DNA of 64,000 bases from Microbacterium sp. M28 (GTDB lineage: Bacteria > Actinomycetota > Actinomycetes > Actinomycetales > Microbacteriaceae). This document shows, one piece after another, positions 43,071 through 52,556 of this stretch. The notes below the pieces were generated by a model that was not told the origin of the DNA, searched no databases, and worked only from the letters and a program-made list of their open reading frames with translations. Within the stretch, counting starts at the first letter, position 1. Each line of letters begins with the position of its first letter. The position numbers and the translations under genes are program-made. The DNA lies in contig NZ_CP107546.1 in the NCBI RefSeq assembly GCF_025836995.1, positions 2,852,001-2,916,000 of the forward strand, written 5' to 3'.

Positions 43071-45077
43071 TCAGGCCCCAGCGATCACGGCGAGCACCGC
43101 ATCGCCATAGGCTTCGCGCTTCTTCGCTCCGATGCCGGTGATGCCATCGAGCGCGGCGAGCGACGCGGGGCGACGTTCGGCGAGGGCCCGCAGCGTCGCG
43201 TCGCCGAAGACGATGTAGGCGGGCACGCCCTGCTCTCGCGCCGTCTCGGCACGCCAGGCGCGCAGCGCCTCGAACACGCCCTGGTCGCCCTCTGCGACAG
43301 CCGCGCCGGCCGAGCTCTTGCGCACCCTTGCGGCACTGACGCGCCCGATCGTGTCCTTGCGGAGCGGAACCGGCGTCTCGCCTTTGAGGACGCCCGCCGC
43401 GGCATCCCCCGGCGCCAGCGTGCCGTAGTCGCCCTGCGCGACCAGAATGCCCCGCGCGAGCAGCTGGCGGACGACGCTGCGCCAGTCCTGATCGGACAGG
43501 TCGGCGCCGATGCCGTAGGTCGCGAGCTGGTCGTGACCGAACTTGCGGATGCGGTCGTTCGACGCGCCGCGGAGGATGTCGATCAGGTGGCCCGCGCCGA
43601 ACGCCTGGTTGCGCTCGCGCTTGAGGCGCACGATCGTCGACAGCAGCTTCTGCGCGGGGATCAGCCCGTCGAAGGTCTCGGGATGCTCGAGGCAGGTGTC
43701 GCAGTTGCCGCACGGCTGGGAGTCCTGCCCGAAGTAACCGAGCAGGTTCTGGCGGCGGCATTCGACGGTCTCGCACAGGGCGAGCATGGCGTCGAGGTGC
43801 TGCCCGAGCCGCATCTTGAACGTGCGATCGCCGGGGCTCTGGTCGATCATCCGTCGCTGCTGGACGACGTCACCCAACCCGTAGGCCATCCACGCGACGG
43901 AGGCCTCGCCGTCTCGACCGGCGCGACCGGTCTCCTGGTAGTAGCCCTCCACGGACTTGGGCAGGTCGATGTGCGCGACGAAGCGGACGTCTGGCTTGTC
44001 GATGCCCATGCCGAACGCGATCGTGGCGACCATGACGACGCCGTCCTCGCGGAGGAAGCGTGCCTGATTCGCCGCTCGCACCTCGGCCGGAAGGCCCGCG
44101 TGGTAGGGCAGCGCGTCGAAGCCCTGCGCCGCGAGGTGGTCAGCCGTCTGCTCCACCGACTTGCGGCTGAGCGCGTACACGATGCCGGCCGCATTGTCCG
44201 GCTGGTCGCGGATGAACGCCACGAGCTGCTTTCGCGGGTCGACCTTCGGGACGATCCGGTACTGGATGTTGGGTCGATCGAAGCTCGCCACGAAGTGCTT
44301 CGCCCGGCCGAGGTGCAGCCGCTCGGTGATCTCCTTGTGCGTGGCGTGCGTCGCCGTGGCCGTGAGCGCCATCCGCGGGACCCCGGGGAACCTCTCGCCC
44401 AGATCGCCGAGCGCGAGATAGTCGGGCCGGAAGTCGTGACCCCACTGCGAGACACAGTGGGCCTCGTCGATCGCGATGACACTGAGAGTGCCGCGCTGCA
44501 GCAGCGCGGTCGTCGCCGGACTCGACAGTCGCTCGGGGGCGACGTAGATGAGATCCAGCTGGCCGGCGAGGTAGTCGCGCTCGACCTGCGCCCGCTCGGA
44601 CGGGGCCTGCGTCGAGTTGAGATACGCCGCGCGCACGCCGTTGGCACGGAGCGCATCGACCTGATCGTGCATGAGCGCGATCAGCGGACTGATCACGAGG
44701 CCGGTTCCCTCGCGGACGAGCGCCGGCACCTGGTACGTGACCGATTTGCCCCCGCCCGTCGGCATCAGAACGACCGCGTCTCCGCCTGAGATCACCTGAT
44801 CGACGATCGCCGCCTGGTCGCCGCGGAACGCGTCGTAGCCGAAGACGGTGTGCAGAGCTTCGAGTGCGGTCGGATACCGCGAGGGCGTCGCGGCCGGCGC
44901 GACGGCAGCGGCGGATGCCGTAGCCACGGGCGTCGACGGACCCGGCCCCCAGTCCAGGGGCGGCTCCCAGCCCTCCGCCTGGGGCTCCCAGTCCATGGGC
45001 TCAGGCGGATACGCGTTGTCCCATGGCTCGTCTGCGAACGTCAGGTCCTCGTACGGGTCACGGGGAGTCTGCGGCAT
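43071..45077 (-). CDS. recQ: ATP-dependent DNA helicase RecQ
   Basis: This is a 668-residue 3'-5' DNA helicase acting in recombination and fork repair. It has an acidic, Trp/Pro-rich N-terminal extension of ~75 residues, then motif 0/I (FRGDQAAIVD, MPTGGGKS ~107), the DEAH box (IAIDEAHCVSQWGHDFRPDY shortened), the conserved aromatic loop, motif VI (QETGRAGRDGE), and the zinc site (C..CRR...CGNCDTC). A winged-helix RQC part and an HRDC domain (ALRAWRAETAREQGVPAYIV) close the protein. Start: ATG at 45077; longer frames are shadows overlapping the divergent GNAT gene. Single-gene unit, divergent from the GNAT-pirin pair. Confidence 0.95.
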   Translation of the reverse strand: MPQTPRDPYEDLTFADEPWDNAYPPEPMDWEPQAEGWEPPLDWGPGPSTPVATASAAAVAPAATPSRYPTALEALHTVFGYDAFRGDQAAIVDQVISGGDAVVLMPTGGGKSVTYQVPALVREGTGLVISPLIALMHDQVDALRANGVRAAYLNSTQAPSERAQVERDYLAGQLDLIYVAPERLSSPATTALLQRGTLSVIAIDEAHCVSQWGHDFRPDYLALGDLGERFPGVPRMALTATATHATHKEITERLHLGRAKHFVASFDRPNIQYRIVPKVDPRKQLVAFIRDQPDNAAGIVYALSRKSVEQTADHLAAQGFDALPYHAGLPAEVRAANQARFLREDGVVMVATIAFGMGIDKPDVRFVAHIDLPKSVEGYYQETGRAGRDGEASVAWMAYGLGDVVQQRRMIDQSPGDRTFKMRLGQHLDAMLALCETVECRRQNLLGYFGQDSQPCGNCDTCLEHPETFDGLIPAQKLLSTIVRLKRERNQAFGAGHLIDILRGASNDRIRKFGHDQLATYGIGADLSDQDWRSVVRQLLARGILVAQGDYGTLAPGDAAAGVLKGETPVPLRKDTIGRVSAARVRKSSAGAAVAEGDQGVFEALRAWRAETAREQGVPAYIVFGDATLRALAERRPASLAALDGITGIGAKKREAYGDAVLAVIAGA

Positions 45078-45161
45078 CCCTCCAGCGTAACCGGCCGAAC
45101 CGACACCCGCCCGAGCCGTCCACAGGCGTCCTAGGGTGGAGGCAGACGCGAAGGAGCAGCC

Positions 45162-45467
45162 ATGACCGAAGACGCCACTGTCACCCGCAACGACGACGGC
45201 TCCCGTTACGAGATCCGCATCGGCGACACGCTCGCCGGCTTCGCGGACTACGAGCGTCGCCCAGGGGAGATCCTCTTCACGCATACCGAGGTCGATCCGG
45301 CGTTCCAGGGCAGAGGGCTCGCGGGAATCCTCGCCGCCGACGCCCTGGCGGATGCTGCGGCATCCGGTGACCGCATCGTGCCCTACTGCCCGTACATCGC
45401 TGCGTATCTCAAGAAGCACGACGTCGAGGGAGCCGAGATCCGCTGGCCCCAGGTTCCGGGCGAATGA
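45162..45467 (+). CDS. Small GNAT-like acetyltransferase (YjdJ type)
   Basis: This 101-residue minimal GNAT protein has the acetyl-CoA pyrophosphate-binding loop FQGRGLAGIL (~47-56), preceded by a strand ending THTEVDPA and followed by CPYIAAYLKKH (~73-83). This matches the small GNAT/YjdJ family whose substrate is usually unknown. An AAGGAG ribosome-binding site precedes the ATG. It overlaps the pirin gene by ATGA. Confidence 0.88.
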   Translation: MTEDATVTRNDDGSRYEIRIGDTLAGFADYERRPGEILFTHTEVDPAFQGRGLAGILAADALADAAASGDRIVPYCPYIAAYLKKHDVEGAEIRWPQVPGE

Positions 45468-46372
45468 TCGGCCGGCGCAGCATCCCGCTCGAGCCGCGCG
45501 AGGTGCCGCTCGGCGGGGTCCGTGCGATGAACGTGCTGCGGACGCTGCCGAGCAAGGACCTGCCAACGGTCGGCGCCTGGTGCTTCCTCGACCGCTTCGG
45601 GCCGGGGCCTGTGCGCATGCGCGTCGAGCCGCATCCGCATATCGGGCTGCAGACGGTGACGTGGCCGCTGGTCGGCGACATGCGACATCGCGATTCGGTC
45701 GACAGCGACGTGACGCTCCGTCGCGGACAGCTGAACCTCATGACGGCCGGAAACGGGATCTCGCACTCCGAGTACTCGATCGGCGAGCATCCGATCCCGC
45801 TCGACGCCCTCCAGTTCTGGGTGGTGCTGCCCGAGTCGGCGCGCCACGGCGCCGGCGGCTTCGAGCAGCACACCGCTCTGCCCACGGCTTCCCTGGATCA
45901 CGGTGCCGTGGCCACGGTCGTGCTCGGCGAGTTCGCCGGGGTGCGCTCCCCCGCGACCGTCCACACGCCGATCGTGGGGGCCGAGGTGTCGGTGACGGCA
46001 GGAAGCACGATCGCGCTTCCCCTGAACCGGGAGTGGGAGCATGCGGTCGTGCTCGTCGAGGGTGACGCGACGGTCGAGGGCGTCGTGATGGAGCGCAACC
46101 TGATGCTCTATCTCGGCGACTCCCGGGACGACGCGACCGTGGTCAGCGAGACCGGCGCTCTGCTGTTCGTCCTCGGCGGCGAGCCCTTCGAAGAGGATCT
46201 CGTGATGTGGTGGAACTTCGCCGCTCGCACGCACGAGGAGATCGCCGATGCACGGGACGACTGGGAGGCGGGATCGCCGCGGTTCGGGCACGTCGTGACG
46301 CACGACGACGAGCGGATTCCCGCGCCCGAGCTGCCGCACGTCCGGCTGATGCCGCGACGCCGGCGCATCTGA
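45464..46372 (+). CDS. Pirin family protein
   Basis: This 302-residue bicupin protein has the N-terminal pirin motif VEPHPHIGLQTVTW with metal-ligand His residues (PHPHIGL) and MTAGNGISHSEYS, where a further ligand His/Glu (HSE) is seen. A second cupin lies in the C-terminal half (VEGDATVEGV.., LLFVLGGEPFEEDLVMWWNF). Bacterial pirins include quercetinase-like dioxygenases and regulators; which applies here cannot be told. Translation is coupled to the GNAT gene (ATGA). It converges on the HNH gene across 174 bases. Confidence 0.92.
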   Translation: MIGRRSIPLEPREVPLGGVRAMNVLRTLPSKDLPTVGAWCFLDRFGPGPVRMRVEPHPHIGLQTVTWPLVGDMRHRDSVDSDVTLRRGQLNLMTAGNGISHSEYSIGEHPIPLDALQFWVVLPESARHGAGGFEQHTALPTASLDHGAVATVVLGEFAGVRSPATVHTPIVGAEVSVTAGSTIALPLNREWEHAVVLVEGDATVEGVVMERNLMLYLGDSRDDATVVSETGALLFVLGGEPFEEDLVMWWNFAARTHEEIADARDDWEAGSPRFGHVVTHDDERIPAPELPHVRLMPRRRRI

Positions 46373-46546
46373 CGTTCGGCGGGTCGGCGGGTCGGGTCCT
46401 GCGTCCTGCGCACGTACGTCCTGTGCACGCACCGCCGCATGTGCCATGCGTACGCGGCGACCTTCGATGTGGTCGGAAGCCTGGATCGCCTGCCGGCTGC
46501 GCCGGGTCCCGGGCGCGATCGCTTTGGCGCCTGGGCGCACTGATCT

Positions 46547-47794
46547 TCAGGTGAACATGACGCGTGGTGGGGGTTCGTCGATGTAAGTGCATCCCATCGG
46601 GCTTGTCCAGGCGATGACGCCGTTGGGGAGCTGGGTGACGGACCATCGGTGTCGGTCGGGCAGGTCGGGGTGTTTCAGGGTGTGGTGGTTGACGCAGAAG
46701 CAGCACAGGTTGCAGAGTTCGGTGGCCCCGCCTTTGGCGTGGTCGTGGTTGTGGTCGATCTGGCAGCGTCGTGCGGTGCGTTGGCAGCCGGGGAACCGGC
46801 AGCGCTGATCGCGGGCGCGGAGGTAGCGTTTCATCGATGCGGAGGGGGTGTACGTGTCGGTGATGGTGAGCATTCCGGCCGGGTCGAGGAACAAGCGTGT
46901 CCACTGCGGGGCGCGTGCGGCGAGGGGGCGGACGTGTTCGGGGAGCATCGGCCCGAATCCGTCGAGGTGGGCCATCTTGTCGTCGTCGCCGGCGAGGGTG
47001 GTGGCGGCGATCGTGACCTGGATGGTTGCGCGGATCGCTTCGGCCGGGGCGCCGGTGGCACTGCCGAGTTCGCTCGCGAGGAGCAGTTCGAGCATGACGT
47101 CGGCGCGGATCTGGTCGAGGGTGCGGTCGTCGTTCTCGGCCGGCCCGATCGTGGGGCGTTGGGCGATGATCTGCGTGGCGGTCTCGGTCGCGCGGTCGTA
47201 GGCGGCCTGGATGAGGTACTCCGGGCCGGAGAGCACGAGCTGGGAGATGCCGTCGTCGAGCGGATACGTTCGGGCCTGCCGGGACGACAGCGCCTGCCGG
47301 TACCGTTCGGCGACCGTGGTCGGCGCGATGGACGCGGCGATTGCCTTCACCATGGTCAGGGTGCGGCCGGGGCTCTCGGAGACCGCGATCTCGAGCGCCC
47401 GCCCCTGATACTCGGCCAGCTCCGCACCCGACCGTGTGGACAGGGCCGAGGCGCCCTGCAGGATCGCGTCCGCATGCCGGGACGTGATCGCCCCATCCCG
47501 CAGAGCCCGCCACACCTCTGGGAACTCGCGGGTGAGAGTGTGCGCACGATGCAGCATCCCGGTCACCGTCCCGGTCGACAGGCGCGATGCGGCGGCGAGC
47601 TCGGCCGTCAGCGAACGCACCGCAATCTCGTGATGCGGCGTGCCGAACGGATCCTCCTCCAGCAGGATGTCGAACCGCTCCGCCAGCAACCGCGCCCGCT
47701 CTGCCTGCAACGATGCGATCTGCGCATTCACCGACTCGAACGCATCCAGCAACTCGGCCTCGCGATCGGCCCGCGTCCCCGTGATGAATGCCAT
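46547..47794 (-). CDS. DUF222 / HNH endonuclease domain protein (13E12-repeat type)
   Basis: This is a 415-residue protein. The N-terminal helical DUF222 region (ESVNAQIASLQAERARLLAER ... TVTGMLHRAHTLTREFPEVW) is followed at residues ~325-375 by an HNH nuclease motif (RCRFPGC...CQIDHNHDHAKGGATELCNL..C..HH). Such proteins are multi-copy in Microbacteriaceae and mycobacteria (REP13E12 family) and behave like selfish or domesticated nucleases; their targets are unknown. Start: ATG at 47794. It is a stand-alone gene. The 174 bases before the convergent pirin stop hold no clear element apart from short imperfect repeats. Confidence 0.9.
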   Translation of the reverse strand: MAFITGTRADREAELLDAFESVNAQIASLQAERARLLAERFDILLEEDPFGTPHHEIAVRSLTAELAAASRLSTGTVTGMLHRAHTLTREFPEVWRALRDGAITSRHADAILQGASALSTRSGAELAEYQGRALEIAVSESPGRTLTMVKAIAASIAPTTVAERYRQALSSRQARTYPLDDGISQLVLSGPEYLIQAAYDRATETATQIIAQRPTIGPAENDDRTLDQIRADVMLELLLASELGSATGAPAEAIRATIQVTIAATTLAGDDDKMAHLDGFGPMLPEHVRPLAARAPQWTRLFLDPAGMLTITDTYTPSASMKRYLRARDQRCRFPGCQRTARRCQIDHNHDHAKGGATELCNLCCFCVNHHTLKHPDLPDRHRWSVTQLPNGVIAWTSPMGCTYIDEPPPRVMFT

Positions 47795-47868
47795 GCTTCA
47801 GTTTAGAACATATGTACGAAGAGTAACAAGAGGTGTGGGCGGGGATGTGGACAACCGGGATGCGGGCG

Positions 47869-47921
47869 TTCGGCTCGCTCCGCTCGCTCAACGAGGAAGA
47901 GGAGACGCTCGCTCACGAACG
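47869..47921. repeat. Dispersed Microbacteriaceae-type repeat (gctcgctccgctcgctcaacga)
   Basis: The intergenic segment contains gttcggctcgctccgctcg followed by ctcaacgagg and then gctcgctcacgaacg. This resembles the REP-like element (GTTGAGCGAGCG core) common between genes in this family of bacteria. Related copies occur inside the ATPase gene at 59061-59111. Confidence 0.6.
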
Positions 47922-47935
47922 CCCCAGGCAGCGGA

Positions 47936-47965
47936 ACGGGGCGGATGCCGCAGCATCCGCCCCGT
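47936..47965 (-). terminator. Hairpin after the subtilase gene
   Basis: A perfect 13-base stem (acggggcggatgc / gcatccgccccgt) with loop cgca begins 9 bases past the protease stop at 47975. No T-tract. It probably ends the protease transcript. Confidence 0.62.
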
Positions 47966-47974
47966 CCTGTTCGC

Positions 47975-50900
47975 CTACTGCGCGTCGACCGTGACGACCG
48001 AGCGCACGTCGGAGTCGCCGTACTGCACGACGCCGAGGTAGCGCATCCCGGCGGTCAGACCCGACCACGACACGTCGTAGCTGGTCTTCTCGCCGCGTAC
48101 CGCATCCAGCGGGTTCGGGGTCGCCGTGAAGGCGCCCTCACCCTCCGGCTGCACGTTGGCGTAGGTCATGTCCCACGTCATCGGGCCGGTGGTGGAGTAC
48201 ACGTTCGCGACCACGCGGTACGTGCCAGCGGTGGGAGCCGCGATCGTGACCCGCTCGTCCGCCGAGCCCGACGCCGACTGCCATGACTGGTAGTAGCGCA
48301 GGTCGTCCGGGCTGACGACACGGTAGACCGTGAGGTCGAGGTCGCTGCCCGCGTCATCCGACGAGTCCAGGTCGAAGCGCGAGAGCGTGGTGCCCTCGGG
48401 GACGTCGACGATCCAGGACACGTTCTTGTTCGCGTCGCCGGAGTTCTCGTCGCCCGAGTGCCCCTCGACGGGGTTGGCCTCGTCGACCAGCAGCTCGAAC
48501 GGCGTGAGACCCGACAGCGCGAGCGGCAGGTCGCCGGTCAGACCGGGCGTGACCTCGACCGTGGCACTGCCGTCGACTCCGGTGCCGACGACCTCGGCCG
48601 GAGCGTCAGCCGTCACCGGGAACACCGCGATCGGCGAACGGACATCGCGGCCCTCGCCCGACCAGGTGAGCGAACCTGTCGCCCACTGCTCGACAGGAGC
48701 GCCGGCGTTGTCGACCGTGACCGTGAAGGTCGCGGTCTCCCCCGCGCCGCCGAAGGTGAGCGTGGACGGCTCGATCGTGACGTCCAGACCGGGGACGTCA
48801 GCGGACGCCGTGTAGGTTCCGGCGGCGGTCGAGGTGACGGTCCGTGTCACGGTCTGCGCGCTGGTCAGCGTGCCGATCGAGATGGACGCGAGGTTGAGGT
48901 TGCTGCCGTCGATCGGGTCGATGCCGTCGAACTCCGCGAGCTGCTTCCCCTCGAGGAACGCCGCCCAGTCGGCCGGGCCGTTGAGGTACAGCATCCCCGG
49001 CTCGAAGAAGCGGGTCGGTTCGACCTGGCCTGCGCCCTGCTCGAACGGGTCGGTGTTCTCCGATCCATCGCCCTTCACGGTGTTCGACGCGGTCGTCATC
49101 ATCGCGGACTTGATCTCCGACGGAGCGGCGTTCGGTCGCTCCGACAGGTACAGGGCGCCGAGACCGGCGATGTGCGGTGCAGCCATCGACGTTCCGGACA
49201 GGATGCCGAAGGTCGGCTCCGCCCCGGCCGCGTTGTGGGTCGCCGCGAGGATCGCGACACCCGGTGCGGCGATGTCGGGCTTCATGACGTCCGTGCCATC
49301 GGCGTAAGTCGGGCCACGGCTCGAGAAGCCGGCGATCTGCGGCGTCGGAGTCTCCTCACCCGTGGTGTTCTCACCGACCAGCGTGATGGGTCGATCGGCG
49401 CCGCCCTGCACGTAGGCGAGGACCGCGGCACGGTGCACGGATCCGAGGTGCACGGTCGGCACGACGTGGAAGTCGTTGTCGAGCGAGTCCGCCCCACCAG
49501 GGACGTTCACGAGGACGACGCCGATGCCCCCGGCATCCTTCACGACCTGCGACTTCTCGGCACGCGCGTTCTCCCCGCGGTCGCAGACCACGATGTGTCC
49601 GGCGACCTTCGCGGGGTCGAGGCTGCCGGGGAGGCACAGCGCCGCGCCCTCGGCTGCGGCGGCGTCGCCGGCGTAGATCGACGGACCGGTGACGGTCTCG
49701 CCGAACGGAACCGAGACGCTGGCGCCGGCCTCGGCGAACCCGTCGAACGTGACGGTGCCCTCCCAGGTCGGGATGGTGGATGCCGCGACGGTCGTGTACC
49801 AGGGCGAAGCGTGGTCGGCGGTGGCCGCGTCAGGGCCGTCGTTGCCCGCGCTCACCGAGACGAACACACCGGCCGCTGCCGCGTTGAAGAACGAGATGTC
49901 GTCCGGTGCGAGCACGGTGGTGGCCGCGCCGCCGCCGATCGAGTAGTTGATCACGTCGACGCCATCCGCGACGGCCTGGTCGATCGCCGCGATCAGGTCG
50001 CTCAGCGCGCAGATGTCGTCGGTGGTGACCGTCACGTCAGGACCGACGTAGCAGGCCTTGTACGCGGCCACCTTGGCCGCGGGGGCGACGCCGGAGATCG
50101 TGCCGAAGTCGACACCCGACACGGATGCCGGGACGCCGAAGTTGCCGGCCGCCGTGCTGGCGGTGTGCGAACCGTGCCCGTCGCCGTCACGCGGCGAGAG
50201 GTAGTCGTATTGGAAGTCGAAACCGGCCGCCTCGGCACCGGAGGAGAAGTACTGCGCACCGATGAGCTTCGTCGAGTACGCCTGCTTGTCCCACTCCTGG
50301 CCCGTCACGATCGGGCTGCGGAACGTGCCGCCGTCGGACTTCTCGTAGTAGACGTGGGTCTTGTCGCTGTATGGCTGCCCCGCACTCTTCTTGTGGTCCT
50401 TCTTCTTGAGCTTGTCGCCCGCGAAAGCCGGGTTCTCCGGCGCGATGCCGGTGTCGATGACGCCCACGACGACACCCTCGCCCGCGCTGTCGACGCCACC
50501 GGTCTGCTCCCACAGGCCGCCCGCACCGGTGCTGTCGTCGCCGAGTCCGAGGAAGTCCGTCGAGGACACGGCATCCGGATGCCGGATCTCATCGGGGTAC
50601 ACGCCGAGCACGTCCTTCGAGGACCGGAGCTCGTCGACCTGCTCGCCGGTGAGGTCGGCGCTGAAGCCGTTGAGGGTGACCTGGTAGGTCGTGTCGGGGG
50701 CGACGCCGGTGTCCTTGGCGAGCTTGCGCTGCTCGTTCTTGAGGTGCGCGATGTACTTCTGCGAGTTGCCGGACTGCGCGTCGAGCTGCGTGCCCTTCTC
50801 GGGCTTGGTGGCGCGCAGTCCGCTGATGTCACCGGTGTAGGTGGCCAGCGGATCGCCCTTCATGACCACGATGTAGTGGCCGGGGGTTCCCTCGACGGGG

Positions 50901-51007
50901 GCGGGATGTGTCACCCCCTCTGCCGCGAAGCCTGCGGTTGCGGTTGATCCGACGAACAACACGGCCAGGGTTGCGGCCGCTGCCAGTCGGAGAGGGGTTC
51001 GTCCCAT
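47975..51007 (-). CDS. Secreted S8 family serine protease (subtilase with PA domain)
   Basis: This is a 1010-residue exoprotease. It has a signal peptide (PLRLAAAATLAVLFVGSTATA), an I9-type propeptide (~40-150, YIVVMKG...YQVTLNGFSADLTGEQ) and the catalytic triad: Asp in VVVGVIDTGI (~183), His in GDGHGSHTAS (~280) and Ser in GTSMAAPHIAG (~604). A PA insertion lies between His and Ser (CDRGENARAEK, GGIGVVLVN), with C-terminal FN3-type and pre-peptidase-like beta domains. There is no membrane helix or sortase motif, so it is released. It is not a mycosin, which would be ~450 residues with a C-terminal helix. Start: ATG at 51007 with AGGAGAG upstream; a TTGCGC-N16-TACCGT promoter is possible at ~51056-51085. 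Confidence 0.92.
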   Translation of the reverse strand: MGRTPLRLAAAATLAVLFVGSTATAGFAAEGVTHPAPVEGTPGHYIVVMKGDPLATYTGDISGLRATKPEKGTQLDAQSGNSQKYIAHLKNEQRKLAKDTGVAPDTTYQVTLNGFSADLTGEQVDELRSSKDVLGVYPDEIRHPDAVSSTDFLGLGDDSTGAGGLWEQTGGVDSAGEGVVVGVIDTGIAPENPAFAGDKLKKKDHKKSAGQPYSDKTHVYYEKSDGGTFRSPIVTGQEWDKQAYSTKLIGAQYFSSGAEAAGFDFQYDYLSPRDGDGHGSHTASTAAGNFGVPASVSGVDFGTISGVAPAAKVAAYKACYVGPDVTVTTDDICALSDLIAAIDQAVADGVDVINYSIGGGAATTVLAPDDISFFNAAAAGVFVSVSAGNDGPDAATADHASPWYTTVAASTIPTWEGTVTFDGFAEAGASVSVPFGETVTGPSIYAGDAAAAEGAALCLPGSLDPAKVAGHIVVCDRGENARAEKSQVVKDAGGIGVVLVNVPGGADSLDNDFHVVPTVHLGSVHRAAVLAYVQGGADRPITLVGENTTGEETPTPQIAGFSSRGPTYADGTDVMKPDIAAPGVAILAATHNAAGAEPTFGILSGTSMAAPHIAGLGALYLSERPNAAPSEIKSAMMTTASNTVKGDGSENTDPFEQGAGQVEPTRFFEPGMLYLNGPADWAAFLEGKQLAEFDGIDPIDGSNLNLASISIGTLTSAQTVTRTVTSTAAGTYTASADVPGLDVTIEPSTLTFGGAGETATFTVTVDNAGAPVEQWATGSLTWSGEGRDVRSPIAVFPVTADAPAEVVGTGVDGSATVEVTPGLTGDLPLALSGLTPFELLVDEANPVEGHSGDENSGDANKNVSWIVDVPEGTTLSRFDLDSSDDAGSDLDLTVYRVVSPDDLRYYQSWQSASGSADERVTIAAPTAGTYRVVANVYSTTGPMTWDMTYANVQPEGEGAFTATPNPLDAVRGEKTSYDVSWSGLTAGMRYLGVVQYGDSDVRSVVTVDAQ

Positions 51008-51024
51008 GGGTCTCTCCTGGTGGT

Positions 51025-51054
51025 CGACGGTGCGACCTCGATGCCGCACCGTCG
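51025..51054 (-). promoter_or_regulatory. 10-bp inverted repeat between the SSS symporter and protease genes
   Basis: A perfect stem (cgacggtgcg / cgcaccgtcg, 10-base loop) lies 18 bases upstream of the protease ATG and 45 bases downstream of the symporter stop. It could terminate the cstA operon, act as an operator, or fold in the protease leader next to its ribosome-binding site. Confidence 0.45.
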
Positions 51055-51098
51055 CTCACGGTAGTGCGAACCGGGGACGGCGCAACAGAGACGAATGT

Positions 51099-52556
51099 CT
51101 ACACTCGCTCCGGCGTGTGCAACCGGTCCAGGTACCGGTCGGCCCGCGGCGGGGCGCCCCTCGGATCGAGCAGCGAGACGGTCACGGCGACGGCGGTCGC
51201 GAGCGGGATCGTCCACGCCGCGGGCTGCGCGAGGAAGGGCGCCGCTGCGCCGACGCCGTTCACCGCGCCGTGCACGAGGAAGGCCAGAGCGCACGACACT
51301 CCGCCGGTGACCATGCCGGCGATCGCCCCGCGTGCCGTCAGCCGTCGCCACCACACGCCCAGGAGCACGATCGGAGACAGGCACGACGCCGCGAACACGA
51401 ACACGACTCCGACGCTGGAGCCGAGCCCGGCGGGGATCGTCATCAGCGCGAACACCAGCGGCACCGCGCTGCACAGCACCGCCGAGAGCCGGAACGAGCG
51501 CACGGATCCGGAGAAGAGGTCCTGGCTCACGACGCCGGCCAACGACACGACCAGACCGGCCGACGTCGCGAGGAACGCCGCGAAAGCCCCGGCGACGATG
51601 AGCGCGGTGAGCAGCTCTCCGACGATGCCCGGCAGCACCCGCGAAGGCAGCACGAGCGCGACGGTGTCGGCGACACCAGGGCGCGCCAGGTCGGGTGCGG
51701 CGATCCGCGCCAGCAGCCCCATGGCGCTGGAGACCGCGTAGAACGCGCTCACCATCATGATCACGAGGACGGTCGTCTGCCGCGCCGAGACACCGGTCGG
51801 GCTCGTGTAGAAGCGCACCAGCACGTGCGGCAGCCCCATCGTTCCCAGCAGCAGCGCGACCATCAGCGACACGGTCTCATAGGCATCCAGCCCGGCGGGG
51901 CCGTCCTCGGCGGGGAAGATCGTCGCCGGGTCGATCTCGTGCGGCCCGCCGGTCAGGGCGAAGGCGATCACGAACACCGGGATGAGGAGAGCCGCGAGTT
52001 TGAGCCAGTACTGGAACGCCTGCACGTACGTGATCGCGCGCATGCCGCCGGCGGCGACGGATGCCGCGACCAGCACCGCGATCGCCACTTCGCCGACCCA
52101 CTGCGGAAGCCCGGCGACGACGACCAGCGTGATGCCGGCGCCGTGCAGCTGCGGCACGATGTAGAGCCAGCCGATGATCAGGACGGCGAGACTCGTGACG
52201 CGCCGCGCCCGCCGCGATTCCAGCCGCGCCTCGACGAAGTCCGGGATCGTGTAGGCGCCGCTCCGGCGCAGCGGCGCCGCGGCGAAGACGAGCACGAGCA
52301 GGTAGCCGGCCGCGTAGCCGATCGGGAACCAGAACCCGCGGGAGCCGTCGAGCAGCACCAGCCCGGACAGCCCGAGGAACGTCCCTGCGGAGAGGTACTC
52401 GCCGCTGATCGCCGACGCGTTCCACACGGGTCGCACCGTGCGCGACGCCACGAAGAAGTCGCTCGTCGTGCGCGACACCCGCAGCCCGTACACGCCGATC
52501 AGCAGCGTCGCGATCACGATGAAGGCGACGCCGACGAGGTCCAGGACCGGGTTCAT
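51099..52556 (-). CDS. Sodium:solute symporter (ActP/MctC-like SSS family)
   Basis: This 485-residue membrane protein has ~13 helices and SSS family landmarks: DFFVASRTVRPVWNASAISGEYLSA shortened, GYLLVLVFAAAPLRRSGAYTIPDFVEAR shortened, and AFAAFLATSAGLVVSLAGVVSQDL shortened. It most resembles cation/acetate and monocarboxylate symporters (ActP, MctC). Start: ATG at 52556 overlapping the small upstream membrane gene by ATGA. It ends the cstA-ybdD-lytS-lytTR operon. Expected substrate: acetate, pyruvate or a related monocarboxylate; inferred from family and operon. Confidence 0.88.
   Translation of the reverse strand: MNPVLDLVGVAFIVIATLLIGVYGLRVSRTTSDFFVASRTVRPVWNASAISGEYLSAGTFLGLSGLVLLDGSRGFWFPIGYAAGYLLVLVFAAAPLRRSGAYTIPDFVEARLESRRARRVTSLAVLIIGWLYIVPQLHGAGITLVVVAGLPQWVGEVAIAVLVAASVAAGGMRAITYVQAFQYWLKLAALLIPVFVIAFALTGGPHEIDPATIFPAEDGPAGLDAYETVSLMVALLLGTMGLPHVLVRFYTSPTGVSARQTTVLVIMMVSAFYAVSSAMGLLARIAAPDLARPGVADTVALVLPSRVLPGIVGELLTALIVAGAFAAFLATSAGLVVSLAGVVSQDLFSGSVRSFRLSAVLCSAVPLVFALMTIPAGLGSSVGVVFVFAASCLSPIVLLGVWWRRLTARGAIAGMVTGGVSCALAFLVHGAVNGVGAAAPFLAQPAAWTIPLATAVAVTVSLLDPRGAPPRADRYLDRLHTPERV

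Noticed and set aside
46547..47794. Insertion sequence or homing element around the HNH gene
   Set aside because: No terminal inverted repeats, target duplications or transposase; DUF222-HNH genes are common single units.
47975..51007. Mycosin (MycP) of the T7SS
   Set aside because: Subtilase is 1010 residues with a PA domain, lacks a C-terminal membrane helix and is far from the locus.
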